17,270 bases of DNA from Nitratifractor sp. (GCA_015490055.1 WFYP01000078.1:1-17270), one strand, 5' to 3'; shown: positions 6,748-14,151, numbered from the stretch's first letter. Program-made: numbers and translations. Notes: generated from the sequence alone by a model not told the origin.

Positions 6748-7590
6748 ATGAAATTAATAAAAAGTGCAGTTTTATCAACAATGTTAGCTGCAACTTCATT
6801 AATGGGTGCTGAAGTTTTAGCCACTGTTAATGGCAAAGCTATTAATAAAAGTGATGTTAATACAATATTAAAAGCACAACATATGAGTTTTGATAAGTTG
6901 TCAAAGGCACAACAAAAGCAGATTTTAAATAAATTAATAGAGAGAGAATTATTAGTAGATATTGCTTCTAAAGCTGGTATTGAAAAAGATCCAGAGTATA
7001 TAAAAAAACTAAATAATTACAAAAAAGATTTAGCGATTAAAGTATGGATGGATAAGATTTATAAAAGAACATTAATAAGTGATTCTGAAGCTAATAAATA
7101 TTATCAAGACCATAAAGAGCAATTTGTAACTCCTGCTAAAGTTCATGCTAGACATATTTTAGTTAAAACTGAAAAAGAGGCAAAAGATATAATTGCACAG
7201 CTTAGTAAACTTAAAGGCGATGCGTTAAAGAAAAAGTTTATTGAATTAGCAAAAGAGAAATCTACAGGACCATCTGGTAGAAATGGTGGAGATTTAGGTT
7301 ATTTTGGAAAAGGGCAGATGGTAAAACCATTTAGCGATGCAGTATTTGCTATGAAAAAAGGTGAAGTTTCAAAAGAGCCTGTTAAGACTCAATTTGGTTA
7401 TCATATTATCTATTTAGAAGATAAAAAACGAGCAGGCGTTGCTAGTTTTGAGGATGTTAAAAATAGAATAATCGCTAGAATGAGACAAGAGCAGTTTAGT
7501 AAAACTATTAAAAATACTATAGAGAATCAAAAAAAGAGCGCTAAAATTACATCAACTATTAAATTAGAAGATAATAATTCTAGCAAATAG
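6748..7590 (+). CDS. peb4: PEB4-type periplasmic chaperone / peptidyl-prolyl isomerase
   Basis: 280 residues, close to C. jejuni PEB4 (273). A Sec signal peptide spans residues 1-21 (MKLIKSAVL...SLMGA, then E). A SurA-like helical N-terminal domain covers about 22-128. A complete parvulin (PPIC) domain lies at about 131-226, with HARHILVKTE, the GGDLGYFGKGQMVKPF core and FGYHIIYLED. A C-terminal helical segment (232-280) packs back on the N domain in this family. It would help outer-membrane proteins fold in the periplasm. AAGGAGA sits four bases before the ATG. A paralog without the isomerase domain follows after 65 bases, then fba. Confidence 0.93.
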   Translation: MKLIKSAVLSTMLAATSLMGAEVLATVNGKAINKSDVNTILKAQHMSFDKLSKAQQKQILNKLIERELLVDIASKAGIEKDPEYIKKLNNYKKDLAIKVWMDKIYKRTLISDSEANKYYQDHKEQFVTPAKVHARHILVKTEKEAKDIIAQLSKLKGDALKKKFIELAKEKSTGPSGRNGGDLGYFGKGQMVKPFSDAVFAMKKGEVSKEPVKTQFGYHIIYLEDKKRAGVASFEDVKNRIIARMRQEQFSKTIKNTIENQKKSAKITSTIKLEDNNSSK

Positions 7591-7622
7591 AAATTATTTA
7601 CGATTTGTTCACAAATTTTGTA

Positions 7623-7628
7623 TATAAT
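7623..7628 (+). promoter_or_regulatory. -10 element upstream of the PEB4 paralog
   Basis: TATAAT at 7623-7628 is preceded by a T-rich stretch (aaattttgta) and followed about 27 bases later by an ATG with a perfect AAGGAG site (7645-7650). It suggests that the short paralog, and perhaps fba behind it, can be transcribed separately from peb4. Confidence 0.55.
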
Positions 7629-7655
7629 TAGAGTATTAATAAATAAGGAGACTTA

Positions 7656-8129
7656 ATGAAAAAAATAATTACTGCTTTTGCAGTTATCGCGGCATTAACA
7701 ACATCTACAATTACGGCTAAAGTTATTGGTAGTGTAAATGGTTACTCTATTACAGAGAAAGAGGCTAATAATCTTTTAAAAGTTTTAACTCACGGAAAGG
7801 TTAAATATTCTCAGCTTAAACCAAAAGATAAAAGAGAAATTGTTAAGAGATTGGCAGTAGATAAATTAGTAATTAAAACAGCATATAGAAGTTTAAGTAA
7901 AAAAGAGAGAGACTTTGTAATTGCAAATGCTTGGATGGCTAAAAAGATTAGAGGCGTAAAAGTAACAAATAGAGAAGCAAAAAAAGCTTACAATGCAAAT
8001 AAGCAACTATTTAAGAAAAATGGTAAAGTTGTTCCATTTGCAAAAGTTAAAAATTTAATTAAAATGCAACTTAAACAGAAAAAAGTTGTAGATAGAATGA
8101 TGAAAAGAGCGAAAATCGTAGTAAAATAG
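7656..8129 (+). CDS. PEB4 paralog lacking the parvulin domain; predicted chaperone-only
   Basis: 157 residues with a signal peptide (residues 1-21, cleavage near TITA-KV). By eye it aligns with PEB4 on both sides of a clean gap. IGSVNGYSITEKE matches LATVNGKAINKSD; YSQLKPKDKREIVKRLAVDKLVI matches the SurA-like helix; ANAWMAKKIRGVKVTNREAKKAY matches IKVWMDKIYKRTLISDSEANKYY. VPFAKVKNLIKMQLKQKK then matches ASFEDVKNRIIARMRQEQ, which lies after the parvulin domain. The roughly 100-residue isomerase domain is missing. The mature product is very basic (many K/R) and probably periplasmic. A holdase function is inference. Confidence 0.8.
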   Translation: MKKIITAFAVIAALTTSTITAKVIGSVNGYSITEKEANNLLKVLTHGKVKYSQLKPKDKREIVKRLAVDKLVIKTAYRSLSKKERDFVIANAWMAKKIRGVKVTNREAKKAYNANKQLFKKNGKVVPFAKVKNLIKMQLKQKKVVDRMMKRAKIVVK

Positions 8130-8158
8130 TAAATAAACTTTAACTTTAAGGATAAAGC

Positions 8159-9235
8159 GTGAGTCAAAAAATATCTGACTTTGTAAAACCCGGTGTAGTA
8201 AGTGGAGATGACCTTCAAAAGATTTTTGAAATTGCAAAGGAGAACAACTTTGCAATTCCTGCTGTTAATGTAGTAGGTACAGACTCTATAAATGCAGTTT
8301 TAGAAGCTGCTTCTAAAGTAAATTCCCCAATTATAATACAGTTTAGTAATGGTGGTGCAAGTTTTTATGCTGGAAAAGGTTTAAAAGCTGACAGTGCGGC
8401 AGTGCTTGGTGCAATTAGTGGTGCTAAACATGTACACACTTTGGCAGAAGCTTATGGTGTACCTGTAATTTTACATACAGACCACGCAGCAAGAAAGCTT
8501 TTACCTTGGATAGATGGACTTATAGAAGCTAGTAAAGAGCATTTTGAAGCTACAGGTAAGCCACTGTTTAGTTCGCATATGATTGACCTCTCTGAAGAGT
8601 CTTTAGAAGAGAACCTATCTACTTGCGAAGAGTATTTAAAACAGCTTGACCCTCTAGGTATGACACTAGAGATTGAGCTAGGAATTACAGGTGGAGAAGA
8701 GGATGGTGTAGATAATACTAATGTAGATAATGCTGCACTTTATACTCAGCCAGAAGAGGTTTTTGAAGCTTACAGCAGACTTAGTAAAATTAGCCCACGC
8801 TTTACAATAGCTGCATCTTTTGGTAATGTACATGGTGTTTATAAACCTGGTAATGTACAATTAGAGCCAAAAATTTTAGATAATTCTCAAAAGTATATTA
8901 AAGATAAGCTATCTTTAGATGCTAATAAGCCAGTAAACTTTGTATTCCATGGTGGTAGTGGTTCCAAGCCAGAAGAGATTAGCGAAGCTATTAGCTATGG
9001 TGCTATTAAGATGAATATCGATACAGATACTCAATGGGCATATTGGGATGGTGTTAAAAATTATGCATCTAAATATCATGACTACCTACAAGGGCAAATT
9101 GGTAACCCAGAGGGCGAAGATAAGCCAAACAAAAACTACTATGACCCAAGAAAATGGCTAAGAGCCGGCGAAGAGAGTATGCGAAATAGAGTTATAAAAG
9201 CATACGAAGAGTTAAACTGTATCGATAGATATTAG
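8159..9235 (+). CDS. fba: Fructose-bisphosphate aldolase, class II (FbaA type)
   Basis: A cytosolic zinc aldolase that interconverts fructose 1,6-bisphosphate with glyceraldehyde 3-phosphate and dihydroxyacetone phosphate, in glycolysis or gluconeogenesis. At 358 residues it matches E. coli FbaA (359). Catalytic D108 and zinc ligand H109 lie in LHTDHAARKLLPW. Further metal or phosphate residues are in EIELGITGGEEDG (171-183), H225 in FGNVHGVYKP, H264 with FHGGSGS (263-269), and NIDTDTQWA (286-294). The start is GTG, with AAGGA at 8148-8152. It follows the PEB4 paralog by 29 bases, so co-transcription is likely. Confidence 0.97.
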   Translation: MSQKISDFVKPGVVSGDDLQKIFEIAKENNFAIPAVNVVGTDSINAVLEAASKVNSPIIIQFSNGGASFYAGKGLKADSAAVLGAISGAKHVHTLAEAYGVPVILHTDHAARKLLPWIDGLIEASKEHFEATGKPLFSSHMIDLSEESLEENLSTCEEYLKQLDPLGMTLEIELGITGGEEDGVDNTNVDNAALYTQPEEVFEAYSRLSKISPRFTIAASFGNVHGVYKPGNVQLEPKILDNSQKYIKDKLSLDANKPVNFVFHGGSGSKPEEISEAISYGAIKMNIDTDTQWAYWDGVKNYASKYHDYLQGQIGNPEGEDKPNKNYYDPRKWLRAGEESMRNRVIKAYEELNCIDRY

Positions 9236-9245
9236 AGCTTCAATG

Positions 9246-9271
9246 TAGGGTGCAGACCTGTGTGTCTGCCC
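9246..9271. repeat. REP-like palindrome downstream of fba
   Basis: gcagac (9252-9257) pairs with gtctgc (9264-9269) around ctgtgt. The flanking ggg (9248-9250) and cc extend the stem with one bulge. The gtaggg...cctgtgtgtctgccc form resembles a family of dispersed extragenic palindromes seen in unrelated bacteria. Coming ten bases after the fba stop it may act as a 3' end or terminator, though no T-run follows. Confidence 0.5.
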
Positions 9272-9302
9272 ATTTACACTAATTGCTACATATTATTGCA
9301 CT

Positions 9303-9311
9303 TATAATAAA
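9303..9311 (+). promoter_or_regulatory. -10-like box abutting a start codon that has no Shine-Dalgarno site
   Basis: TATAAT at 9303-9308 ends only three bases before the ATG at 9312, and no purine-rich ribosome site is present upstream. If this is a real -10, transcription would start at or just inside the first codon (leaderless or nearly so). Otherwise the message must start further upstream, for example by read-through from fba. Confidence 0.3.
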
Positions 9312-10205
9312 ATGAATTTAAACTTCAATACCCCAACTCCAATAGAGCAATACACATTTAGAGATAGAACTTTTCTACTCAAAAGAGATGACTTAATAAG
9401 CCAAGATTTTAGCGGTAACAAAGCTAGAAAGATAGATTGGTATATAGATAATTTACCTAAAAATTTAGAAACTATAGTTAGTTATGGCTCTGTGCAGTCT
9501 AATGCTATGTACTCACTTGCTAAATTTTCTAATTTGTTAGGTTTACAGTTTAGATATTATGCAAACCATATTCCTAGTTTTTTAAAAGATAATCCAGTAG
9601 GTAATTTTAAATTGACACTAGATTTAGGAGCTGATATTATAGAGGGTTATAATAGTTTAGAAGTTGGAGAGAATGAGTTATATATAAAAGAGGGTATAGC
9701 TACAAAAGAGGCATTTTGCGGAATTGAGAAGTTGGCATTGGAACTTATTGAGCAACTTGATGGCAAAGAGTATCAAGTTTTTTTGCCATCTGGTACTGGA
9801 ACTACTGCTCTTTTTTTAGCTAAAGCTTTGAAACTGAATGGTTCTGATAATATAAAAGTCTTTACAACTCCAGTAGTTGGTAGTAGAGAGTATCTACTAG
9901 AGCAATTTAGAGAGTTAGAAGCAGACAAAAACTACTACCCAACTATAATAGATACAAAAAAACGGTACCATTTTGGTAAGCTTTATAGAGAGTTTTATCT
10001 TCTTTGGTTAGAATTACAAAATGAGATAGGTTTAGAGTTCGATATGCTTTATGACCCAAAGGGCTGGATGGCACTTTTGGAGCATATCGATAAATTTGAT
10101 AACTTAGTATATATACACCAAGGCGGTATTTTGGGTAATGCCACAATGCTTGAAAGATATAAGAGGAAGTATGATGAAACTTTCATATTTCAAAAAAGTA
10201 GCTAA
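9312..10205 (+). CDS. PLP-dependent ACC deaminase/D-cysteine desulfhydrase family protein
   Basis: 297 residues, fold type II PLP enzyme. LLKRDDLISQDFSGNKARK (22-40) carries the predicted Schiff-base lysine K37 in the GNK motif. SYGSVQSNA (57-65) corresponds to the substrate-carboxylate loop, and LPSGTGTTALFL (158-169) is the PLP phosphate loop. YDPKGW (247-252) and HQGGILGN (269-276) complete the family pattern. The active-site loop is QSNA where the family usually has QSNH, so ACC deaminase activity is doubtful. A D-cysteine desulfhydrase or other amino-acid deaminase role is more likely. The protein is shorter than typical members (about 330) at the N terminus. It has no Shine-Dalgarno site. 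Confidence 0.82.
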   Translation: MNLNFNTPTPIEQYTFRDRTFLLKRDDLISQDFSGNKARKIDWYIDNLPKNLETIVSYGSVQSNAMYSLAKFSNLLGLQFRYYANHIPSFLKDNPVGNFKLTLDLGADIIEGYNSLEVGENELYIKEGIATKEAFCGIEKLALELIEQLDGKEYQVFLPSGTGTTALFLAKALKLNGSDNIKVFTTPVVGSREYLLEQFRELEADKNYYPTIIDTKKRYHFGKLYREFYLLWLELQNEIGLEFDMLYDPKGWMALLEHIDKFDNLVYIHQGGILGNATMLERYKRKYDETFIFQKSS

Positions 10206-10224
10206 GAAAAATTATGAAAGTTTC
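10176..10224 (+). repeat. 11-bp inverted repeat overlapping a terminator arm
   Basis: gaaactttcat (10176-10186) and atgaaagtttc (10214-10224) are perfect reverse complements. The right arm shares 10221-10224 with the 5' arm of the downstream terminator-like hairpin, so the two structures compete in RNA. Confidence 0.45.
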
Positions 10225-10261
10225 TCTCGCTAACGGCGAAGCTTCAGTGAGAGGAATTTTT
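10221..10261 (+). terminator. Intrinsic terminator between the PLP-enzyme gene and hisD
   Basis: 10221-10231 (tttctctcgct) pairs with 10246-10256 (agtgagaggaa) over 11 bp with two G-T wobbles. The 14-base loop could itself fold, and ttttt follows directly. It would end the fba/PLP-enzyme message or attenuate read-through into hisD, whose GTG lies 40 bases beyond the stem. Confidence 0.6.
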
Positions 10262-10295
10262 AAGAAGCTTGGCTTATTAAAAAGGAGATTTATAA

Positions 10296-11588
10296 GTGAA
10301 AATAGTAAATAGTAATGATAGTAGTTTTGAAAAAGAGTTTAGCGAACTGCTTAATCGTGGTAAGATGGATATAGATAGTGTTAGCAAAATTGTACAAGAT
10401 TTGCTTAACGAAATTAAACAAGATGGCAACTCTGCTTTAAAGAGTCAAATTGCTAGGTTCGATAGATGGGAACCACAAGATGATAGCGAGTTAAAGGTAG
10501 ATGTTACCGATATGAAAAAAGCGTATGAAAATATAGATAGTGAACTTAAAGAGGCTCTACACTTAGCATACGATAGAATAAAAGCATATCACGAGAAACT
10601 GATGCCAGAAACTTGGACTTACAAAGAGGAGAGCGGTACTATTTTAGGGCAAAAAGTAACACCTGTTGATAGAGCAGGGCTATATATTCCTGGTGGTAAA
10701 GCGGCATATCCTAGTAGTCTGCTTATGAATGCAATACCAGCAATAGTAGCAGGAGTAGAAGAGATAGTAGTTTGTACGCCAGCACCAGATAATGAGTTAA
10801 ACGAGTTACTGCTTGCAGCGTGTCATATTTGTAACCTGAAGCATGTATATAGAGTAGGTGGGGCAAGTGCTATTGGTGCAATGGCTTTTGGTACCGAGAC
10901 AATACCAAAGGTAGATGTAATTACAGGCCCAGGTAATATATTTGTAGCAACTGCTAAAAAGCTAGTGTATGGCGAAGTAAATATAGATATGATAGCAGGC
11001 CCTAGCGAAATTGGTGTAATAGCAGACGCAACAGCTAAAGAAGATTACTTAGCAATAGATTTACTAAGCCAAGCAGAGCACGACGAAATGGCAAGCTCTA
11101 TTTTAATTACAGATAGCGAAGAGTTAGCACAAAAAGTTAGTGAAAAAGTAGAAGAGTTTGTAAACGATTTAAGCCGTAAAGAGATAGCAAAAAAATCTAT
11201 AAACGAGCGTGGGGCGATTATCGTAACAAAAGATATTAACGAAGCGATAGAGCTAATGAACCAAATAGCACCAGAGCACTTAGAAGTGGTAACAAAAGAG
11301 CCATTTGTCTTGTTAGATAAAATAAAACACGCAGGTGCAATTTTCTTAGGCGAATACACACCAGAACCAATAGGCGACTACCTTGCAGGACCAAACCATA
11401 CATTGCCAACTGGTGGAACAGCAAAATTTTATTCGCCACTAAGTGTAGATAACTTTTTAAAGAAAAGCTCTATAATTTCGATGAGCAAAGAGGGAATAAA
11501 AGAGATAGGCAAACAATGTGCCCTAATAGCAGATACCGAAGGTTTAACAGCACACGCTCAGAGTGTTAGAATTAGATTAGAAGATTAA
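10296..11588 (+). CDS. hisD: Histidinol dehydrogenase
   Basis: 430 residues; catalyses the last two NAD-dependent steps of histidine synthesis, histidinol to histidine, in the cytosol. All key residues fall at or within one position of the E. coli numbering: zinc ligands Q259, H262, D361 and H420, and catalytic E327-H328 in APEHLEV. GPGNIFVATAKKLVYG (211-226), AGPSEIG (234-240) and HTLPTGGTAKFYSPLSV (368-384) are classic HisD blocks. The start is GTG with AAGGAG at 10282-10287, eight bases upstream. It stands apart from other his genes. The next gene begins 11 bases after it and is probably co-transcribed. Confidence 0.97.
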   Translation: MKIVNSNDSSFEKEFSELLNRGKMDIDSVSKIVQDLLNEIKQDGNSALKSQIARFDRWEPQDDSELKVDVTDMKKAYENIDSELKEALHLAYDRIKAYHEKLMPETWTYKEESGTILGQKVTPVDRAGLYIPGGKAAYPSSLLMNAIPAIVAGVEEIVVCTPAPDNELNELLLAACHICNLKHVYRVGGASAIGAMAFGTETIPKVDVITGPGNIFVATAKKLVYGEVNIDMIAGPSEIGVIADATAKEDYLAIDLLSQAEHDEMASSILITDSEELAQKVSEKVEEFVNDLSRKEIAKKSINERGAIIVTKDINEAIELMNQIAPEHLEVVTKEPFVLLDKIKHAGAIFLGEYTPEPIGDYLAGPNHTLPTGGTAKFYSPLSVDNFLKKSSIISMSKEGIKEIGKQCALIADTEGLTAHAQSVRIRLED

Positions 11589-11599
11589 AGGAGAAGATT

Positions 11600-12070
11600 A
11601 TGCTACCAGATATTTTAACAAATAAAGTTACTACAAAAAGTGGTAAAAAGGTTACTTATTTAGCAGGGTGGTTTACTTTTATACTCTCTATGGCTTTAGC
11701 TATTGGCACTTGGAATCCAACAGGGCATGATTTTGTGCATTATGTTACAAGTAATTTTGATAATATATTGAGTGGATTTACCCCATTTTTTATTTTAATT
11801 ATGCTTGCACTTTGGCTTTTGGCTCTTAAATCTATGCTACAGAGTCTTGGTTTTTTGGGTATGAGTATTACACTTATAATCATTATTGCTTTTGTTTGGG
11901 GGTTGCAACAGTATAATATTATAAATGTAACTGATTTAAATCAGTTAGGATGGGTTGCAACTATTGCTATTGGTTTTATTATTTGGTTTGGACTTAATGC
12001 TTCTATCTTTTGGAAGAAACTTACAGGTGTTTACACCACTGATGCTAGAGCTGAAGATATAGATGGTTAA
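11600..12070 (+). CDS. DUF6524-like four-helix membrane protein
   Basis: 156 residues with four hydrophobic segments at about 20-38, 60-77, 83-103 and 119-137. The motif TWNPTGHDFVHYV after the first helix is what I associate with the DUF6524 family of small inner-membrane proteins of unknown function. AAAGGAG sits a few bases before the ATG. It follows hisD by 11 bases, and a strong terminator begins within its stop codon. No role in histidine synthesis can be inferred beyond the shared transcript. Confidence 0.75.
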   Translation: MLPDILTNKVTTKSGKKVTYLAGWFTFILSMALAIGTWNPTGHDFVHYVTSNFDNILSGFTPFFILIMLALWLLALKSMLQSLGFLGMSITLIIIIAFVWGLQQYNIINVTDLNQLGWVATIAIGFIIWFGLNASIFWKKLTGVYTTDARAEDIDG

Positions 12071-12092
12071 AAGACTCAAGCGAGTCTTTTAA
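12067..12092. terminator. Bidirectional intrinsic terminator
   Basis: ttaaaagactc (12067-12077) pairs perfectly with gagtcttttaa (12082-12092) around the loop aagc. The stem ends in A-runs and T-runs on both sides, so it serves the plus-strand gene ending at 12070, whose stop codon is inside the stem, and the minus-strand operon ending at 12105. Confidence 0.9.
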
Positions 12093-12104
12093 TTATTTTA
12101 CTTG

Positions 12105-12659
12105 CTAATTTTTTTTACTCGCATTTGCTAAACTAAGAAGCATAATACCATCGAATAATAAGCTAATTCCTACAAATATTCCAACTAACCACATAGTTTT
12201 AATAGGGTTTGGAATAGCATATATAAAATAGATTCCCAATGCTAACGATAAGATAGCATTTAATAGAACTATCCACCATACATCCTCTGGTTTTATACTA
12301 AAAGCTAAAGAGAAGTTAATTACACTATCCATAAAAAAGTATATTGCAAATAGGATACCTAAGGCGATAACACCGCTGATTGGGTCTATTATTACTAAAG
12401 CTCCTACTACTAAATAGAGTAAAGACTTTAACCATCCTAGCCAATCTTTTTTGTTAATTTGCCATGTTTGAATAGCAATAAATATACCTGCAAAAAGCAT
12501 TAACCAGCCAATAAATAGGGCTGAAGTTAATGACATTATATTAGGAAAAACAATTCCTAATGCACCTAAAATAATAAATAATACACCATAAATTTTGCTA
12601 TATTTAGCAAACTTATCGGTTAAATCTTTGTCATTAGCAAAAATTTTATAGTTAAGCAT
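12105..12659 (-). CDS. hdeD: HdeD-family (DUF308) membrane protein
   Basis: 184 residues with six predicted membrane helices between about residue 22 and 178, ending in a short KKN tail. The two-fold repeated GxxxGIxxxxxP pattern (YGVLFIILGALGIVFPNIM and LLYLVVGALVIIDPISG) is typical of the DUF308/HdeD family. E. coli HdeD supports acid resistance at high cell density; its transport or sensing activity is unknown. A near-perfect AGGAGGA ribosome site lies 5-6 bases before the ATG. It is the last gene of a three-gene operon with YfdX-like and DUF1931 genes, separated from the latter by 21 bases. Confidence 0.85.
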   Translation of the reverse strand: MLNYKIFANDKDLTDKFAKYSKIYGVLFIILGALGIVFPNIMSLTSALFIGWLMLFAGIFIAIQTWQINKKDWLGWLKSLLYLVVGALVIIDPISGVIALGILFAIYFFMDSVINFSLAFSIKPEDVWWIVLLNAILSLALGIYFIYAIPNPIKTMWLVGIFVGISLLFDGIMLLSLANASKKN

Positions 12660-12680
12660 TTTAATCCTCCTACTTTTTAA

Positions 12681-13130
12681 TTATAGTGTTAAGTCTAAAA
12701 TTCTAGAACTTTTTTCAATTAATTGATGACTTACTTGACGACTCTCGTTATCTATCTCTTTAATTACTTTTGCAAGTACTACTAAAAGAGCTCCTGTAAT
12801 TTCTGGTAATTTAGCTTCTAAATCTGCTGATAGAGGGTATTTTAATGGTGGTACAGTTGATAAAAAGCTTAAAATATCTTCAACTGATAACTCCTCTTCT
12901 AATTTTTTAAAACTAATTATTGTCTCTTGCAGACCTTTAGTAATTGGTACATCGCTCTCCCAAATTACATCTCTACCATTCATATTAGCATTTCTCTCAC
13001 CTGCTAATAGTAAATCGTGTAGCTTTTTCTCTACAATGTCTGTTATATCTTTTGCGTGTCCCTTGTGAATGTCGAGTGAAGCAGCTTTTCTAAAAAGTGC
13101 TTCTAATTTTGTAAATCCTACTACTGCCAT
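12681..13130 (-). CDS. DUF1931 pseudodimeric histone-fold protein
   Basis: 149 residues, no signal peptide, no cysteine. It matches the DUF1931 family, whose Aquifex member (Aq_328) is described as two histone folds fused in one chain. GFTKLEALFRKAASLDI (5-21), a long helix to GERNANMNGRDVI (44-56), and SDVPITKGLQETI (59-71) make the first fold. LSVEDILSFLSTVPPLKYPL (81-100), LPEITGALLVVLAKVIKEI (108-126) and the C-terminal helix make the second. It probably acts in the cytosol; DNA binding is suspected for the family but not visible from motifs. AAGGA overlaps the stop of the YfdX-like gene nine bases upstream, so the two are coupled. Confidence 0.85.
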   Translation of the reverse strand: MAVVGFTKLEALFRKAASLDIHKGHAKDITDIVEKKLHDLLLAGERNANMNGRDVIWESDVPITKGLQETIISFKKLEEELSVEDILSFLSTVPPLKYPLSADLEAKLPEITGALLVVLAKVIKEIDNESRQVSHQLIEKSSRILDLTL

Positions 13131-13139
13131 TTTAAATCC

Positions 13140-14027
13140 TTATTTTTTAAATGTTTTTAGAGCTTTCTCTTTAAACTCTTTTAGTTTTGCTTTTAAATCT
13201 TCGAAAAGTTTCTCTGCTTTGTTTTTGCCTTTAATCTCTTTTTCTACATTTGAGATTGCATCATTTAGTACTTTATAAGTTGTATCAGAACTGCTTGTAT
13301 AACCTAAAGCTTCATCTTTTTTAAGCTCTGCTTTTGCTTGCTCTAAATGTGAAAGTGCTAATTTTTTATCAGTTTTAGCAATTTTACTTGCTGCATCAAT
13401 TAGTGTTTGAGCTTCTAAAATACCTATTGGTGTTACATCTGTTACTGTTACAAATGTATTTAATGTAGCCAATAATACTTTTTTAGCCTCTTCTGTTTTA
13501 CCTAATTGTAAGTATTTTGCTGCTTGTTTTAGTGCTGCTGGATAAGTTGCTAATGGTAAATTTGTAGTAGATACATCTATTTCATCTACCAATGCAGATA
13601 GAATATGTCTTGCATCTTGTACTCTTTTATTGTCTAGCATTGCAACTGTAGTAATTACAGCATTTTGTGCATCATAAGCTGTACCTACAAACTCTTGTAC
13701 TACAACTTTACTATCTACAGGAATAAGTGCTGGTGCTTTTGGATTGCTTAATACAACTTCAATTTTGCCAATTGCATTCTCTAACTCTTTTTTAGCTTTG
13801 TTAGTATCTTTTTTATTTAATGCTACCAAAACATTAGTTACTGATTTAATTGATTCAACAGCCTCTTTTACAACCTTTATATCATCTTTTTTTGTGTTAG
13901 CATCTTTTTTTGCTTTAGTTATTGCAGATGCAGTAACATCTTTTGTTGATGCTTTTGCATCTAATGCAAATGCGTTTGTTCCTAAAAGTGAAATTGCTAC
14001 TAAAGATGAAAGAAATGTTTTTTTCAT
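13140..14027 (-). CDS. yfdX: Secreted YfdX-like protein
   Basis: 295 residues. A Sec signal peptide covers about 1-21 (MKKTFLSSLVA...NAFA). The mature protein is helical and lysine-rich, with the YfdX-family (PF10938) pattern: a repeated A-x-x-L-x-x-G-K/D-x-x-x-A-K motif, PVDSKVVVQEFVGT near 102-115, and LPLATYPAALKQAAKYLQLGKTEEAK near 157-182. The C-terminal quarter is very basic and coiled. E. coli YfdX is an acid-induced protein with chaperone-like activity. The family usually has about 200 residues, so this one carries a C-terminal extension. AAGGAG sits seven bases before the ATG. It is the first gene of the operon with DUF1931 and HdeD. Confidence 0.82.
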   Translation of the reverse strand: MKKTFLSSLVAISLLGTNAFALDAKASTKDVTASAITKAKKDANTKKDDIKVVKEAVESIKSVTNVLVALNKKDTNKAKKELENAIGKIEVVLSNPKAPALIPVDSKVVVQEFVGTAYDAQNAVITTVAMLDNKRVQDARHILSALVDEIDVSTTNLPLATYPAALKQAAKYLQLGKTEEAKKVLLATLNTFVTVTDVTPIGILEAQTLIDAASKIAKTDKKLALSHLEQAKAELKKDEALGYTSSSDTTYKVLNDAISNVEKEIKGKNKAEKLFEDLKAKLKEFKEKALKTFKK

Positions 14028-14049
14028 TTTGTAACTCCTTATGTTAATT

Positions 14050-14055
14050 TTTATA
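14050..14055 (-). promoter_or_regulatory. Putative -10 element of the YfdX operon
   Basis: Read on the minus strand, TATAAA lies 22 bases upstream of the ATG at 14027, with AAGGAG (14040-14035) between them. No -35 hexamer is evident; the upstream stretch is A/G-rich on this strand, unlike the T-rich stretch before most other promoters here, so an activator may be needed. Confidence 0.4.
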
Positions 14056-14125
14056 TCAAGCAGAATTTTATTCTTTTTCTTAAGTTTCTTTTGCTACATA
14101 AGTTGCAATTTTTTTCTATTAACTG

Positions 14126-14131
14126 TATAAT
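14126..14131 (+). promoter_or_regulatory. -10 element of the CorA-like gene
   Basis: TATAAT at 14126-14131 is preceded by a run of seven T and an ATT-rich stretch, the usual Campylobacterota sigma-70 layout. AAAGG and the ATG at 14152 follow. Confidence 0.65.
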
Positions 14132-14151
14132 CTCATTTAAAAAGGCAAAAT

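Noticed and set aside
7602..7619. Terminator after peb4 formed by atttg-ttca-caaat followed by tttt
   Set aside because: The stem is only five AT-rich base pairs and overlaps the T-tract of the next promoter, so it is too weak to call.
10214..10312. 32-codon ORF beginning MKVSLANGE that overlaps the hisD start by 17 bases
   Set aside because: It has no ribosome binding site, is largely made of the terminator hairpin, and contains no histidine codons that would suit a his leader peptide.
11045..11439. Minus-strand ORFs within hisD
   Set aside because: hisD is intact with every catalytic residue. These frames are shadows.
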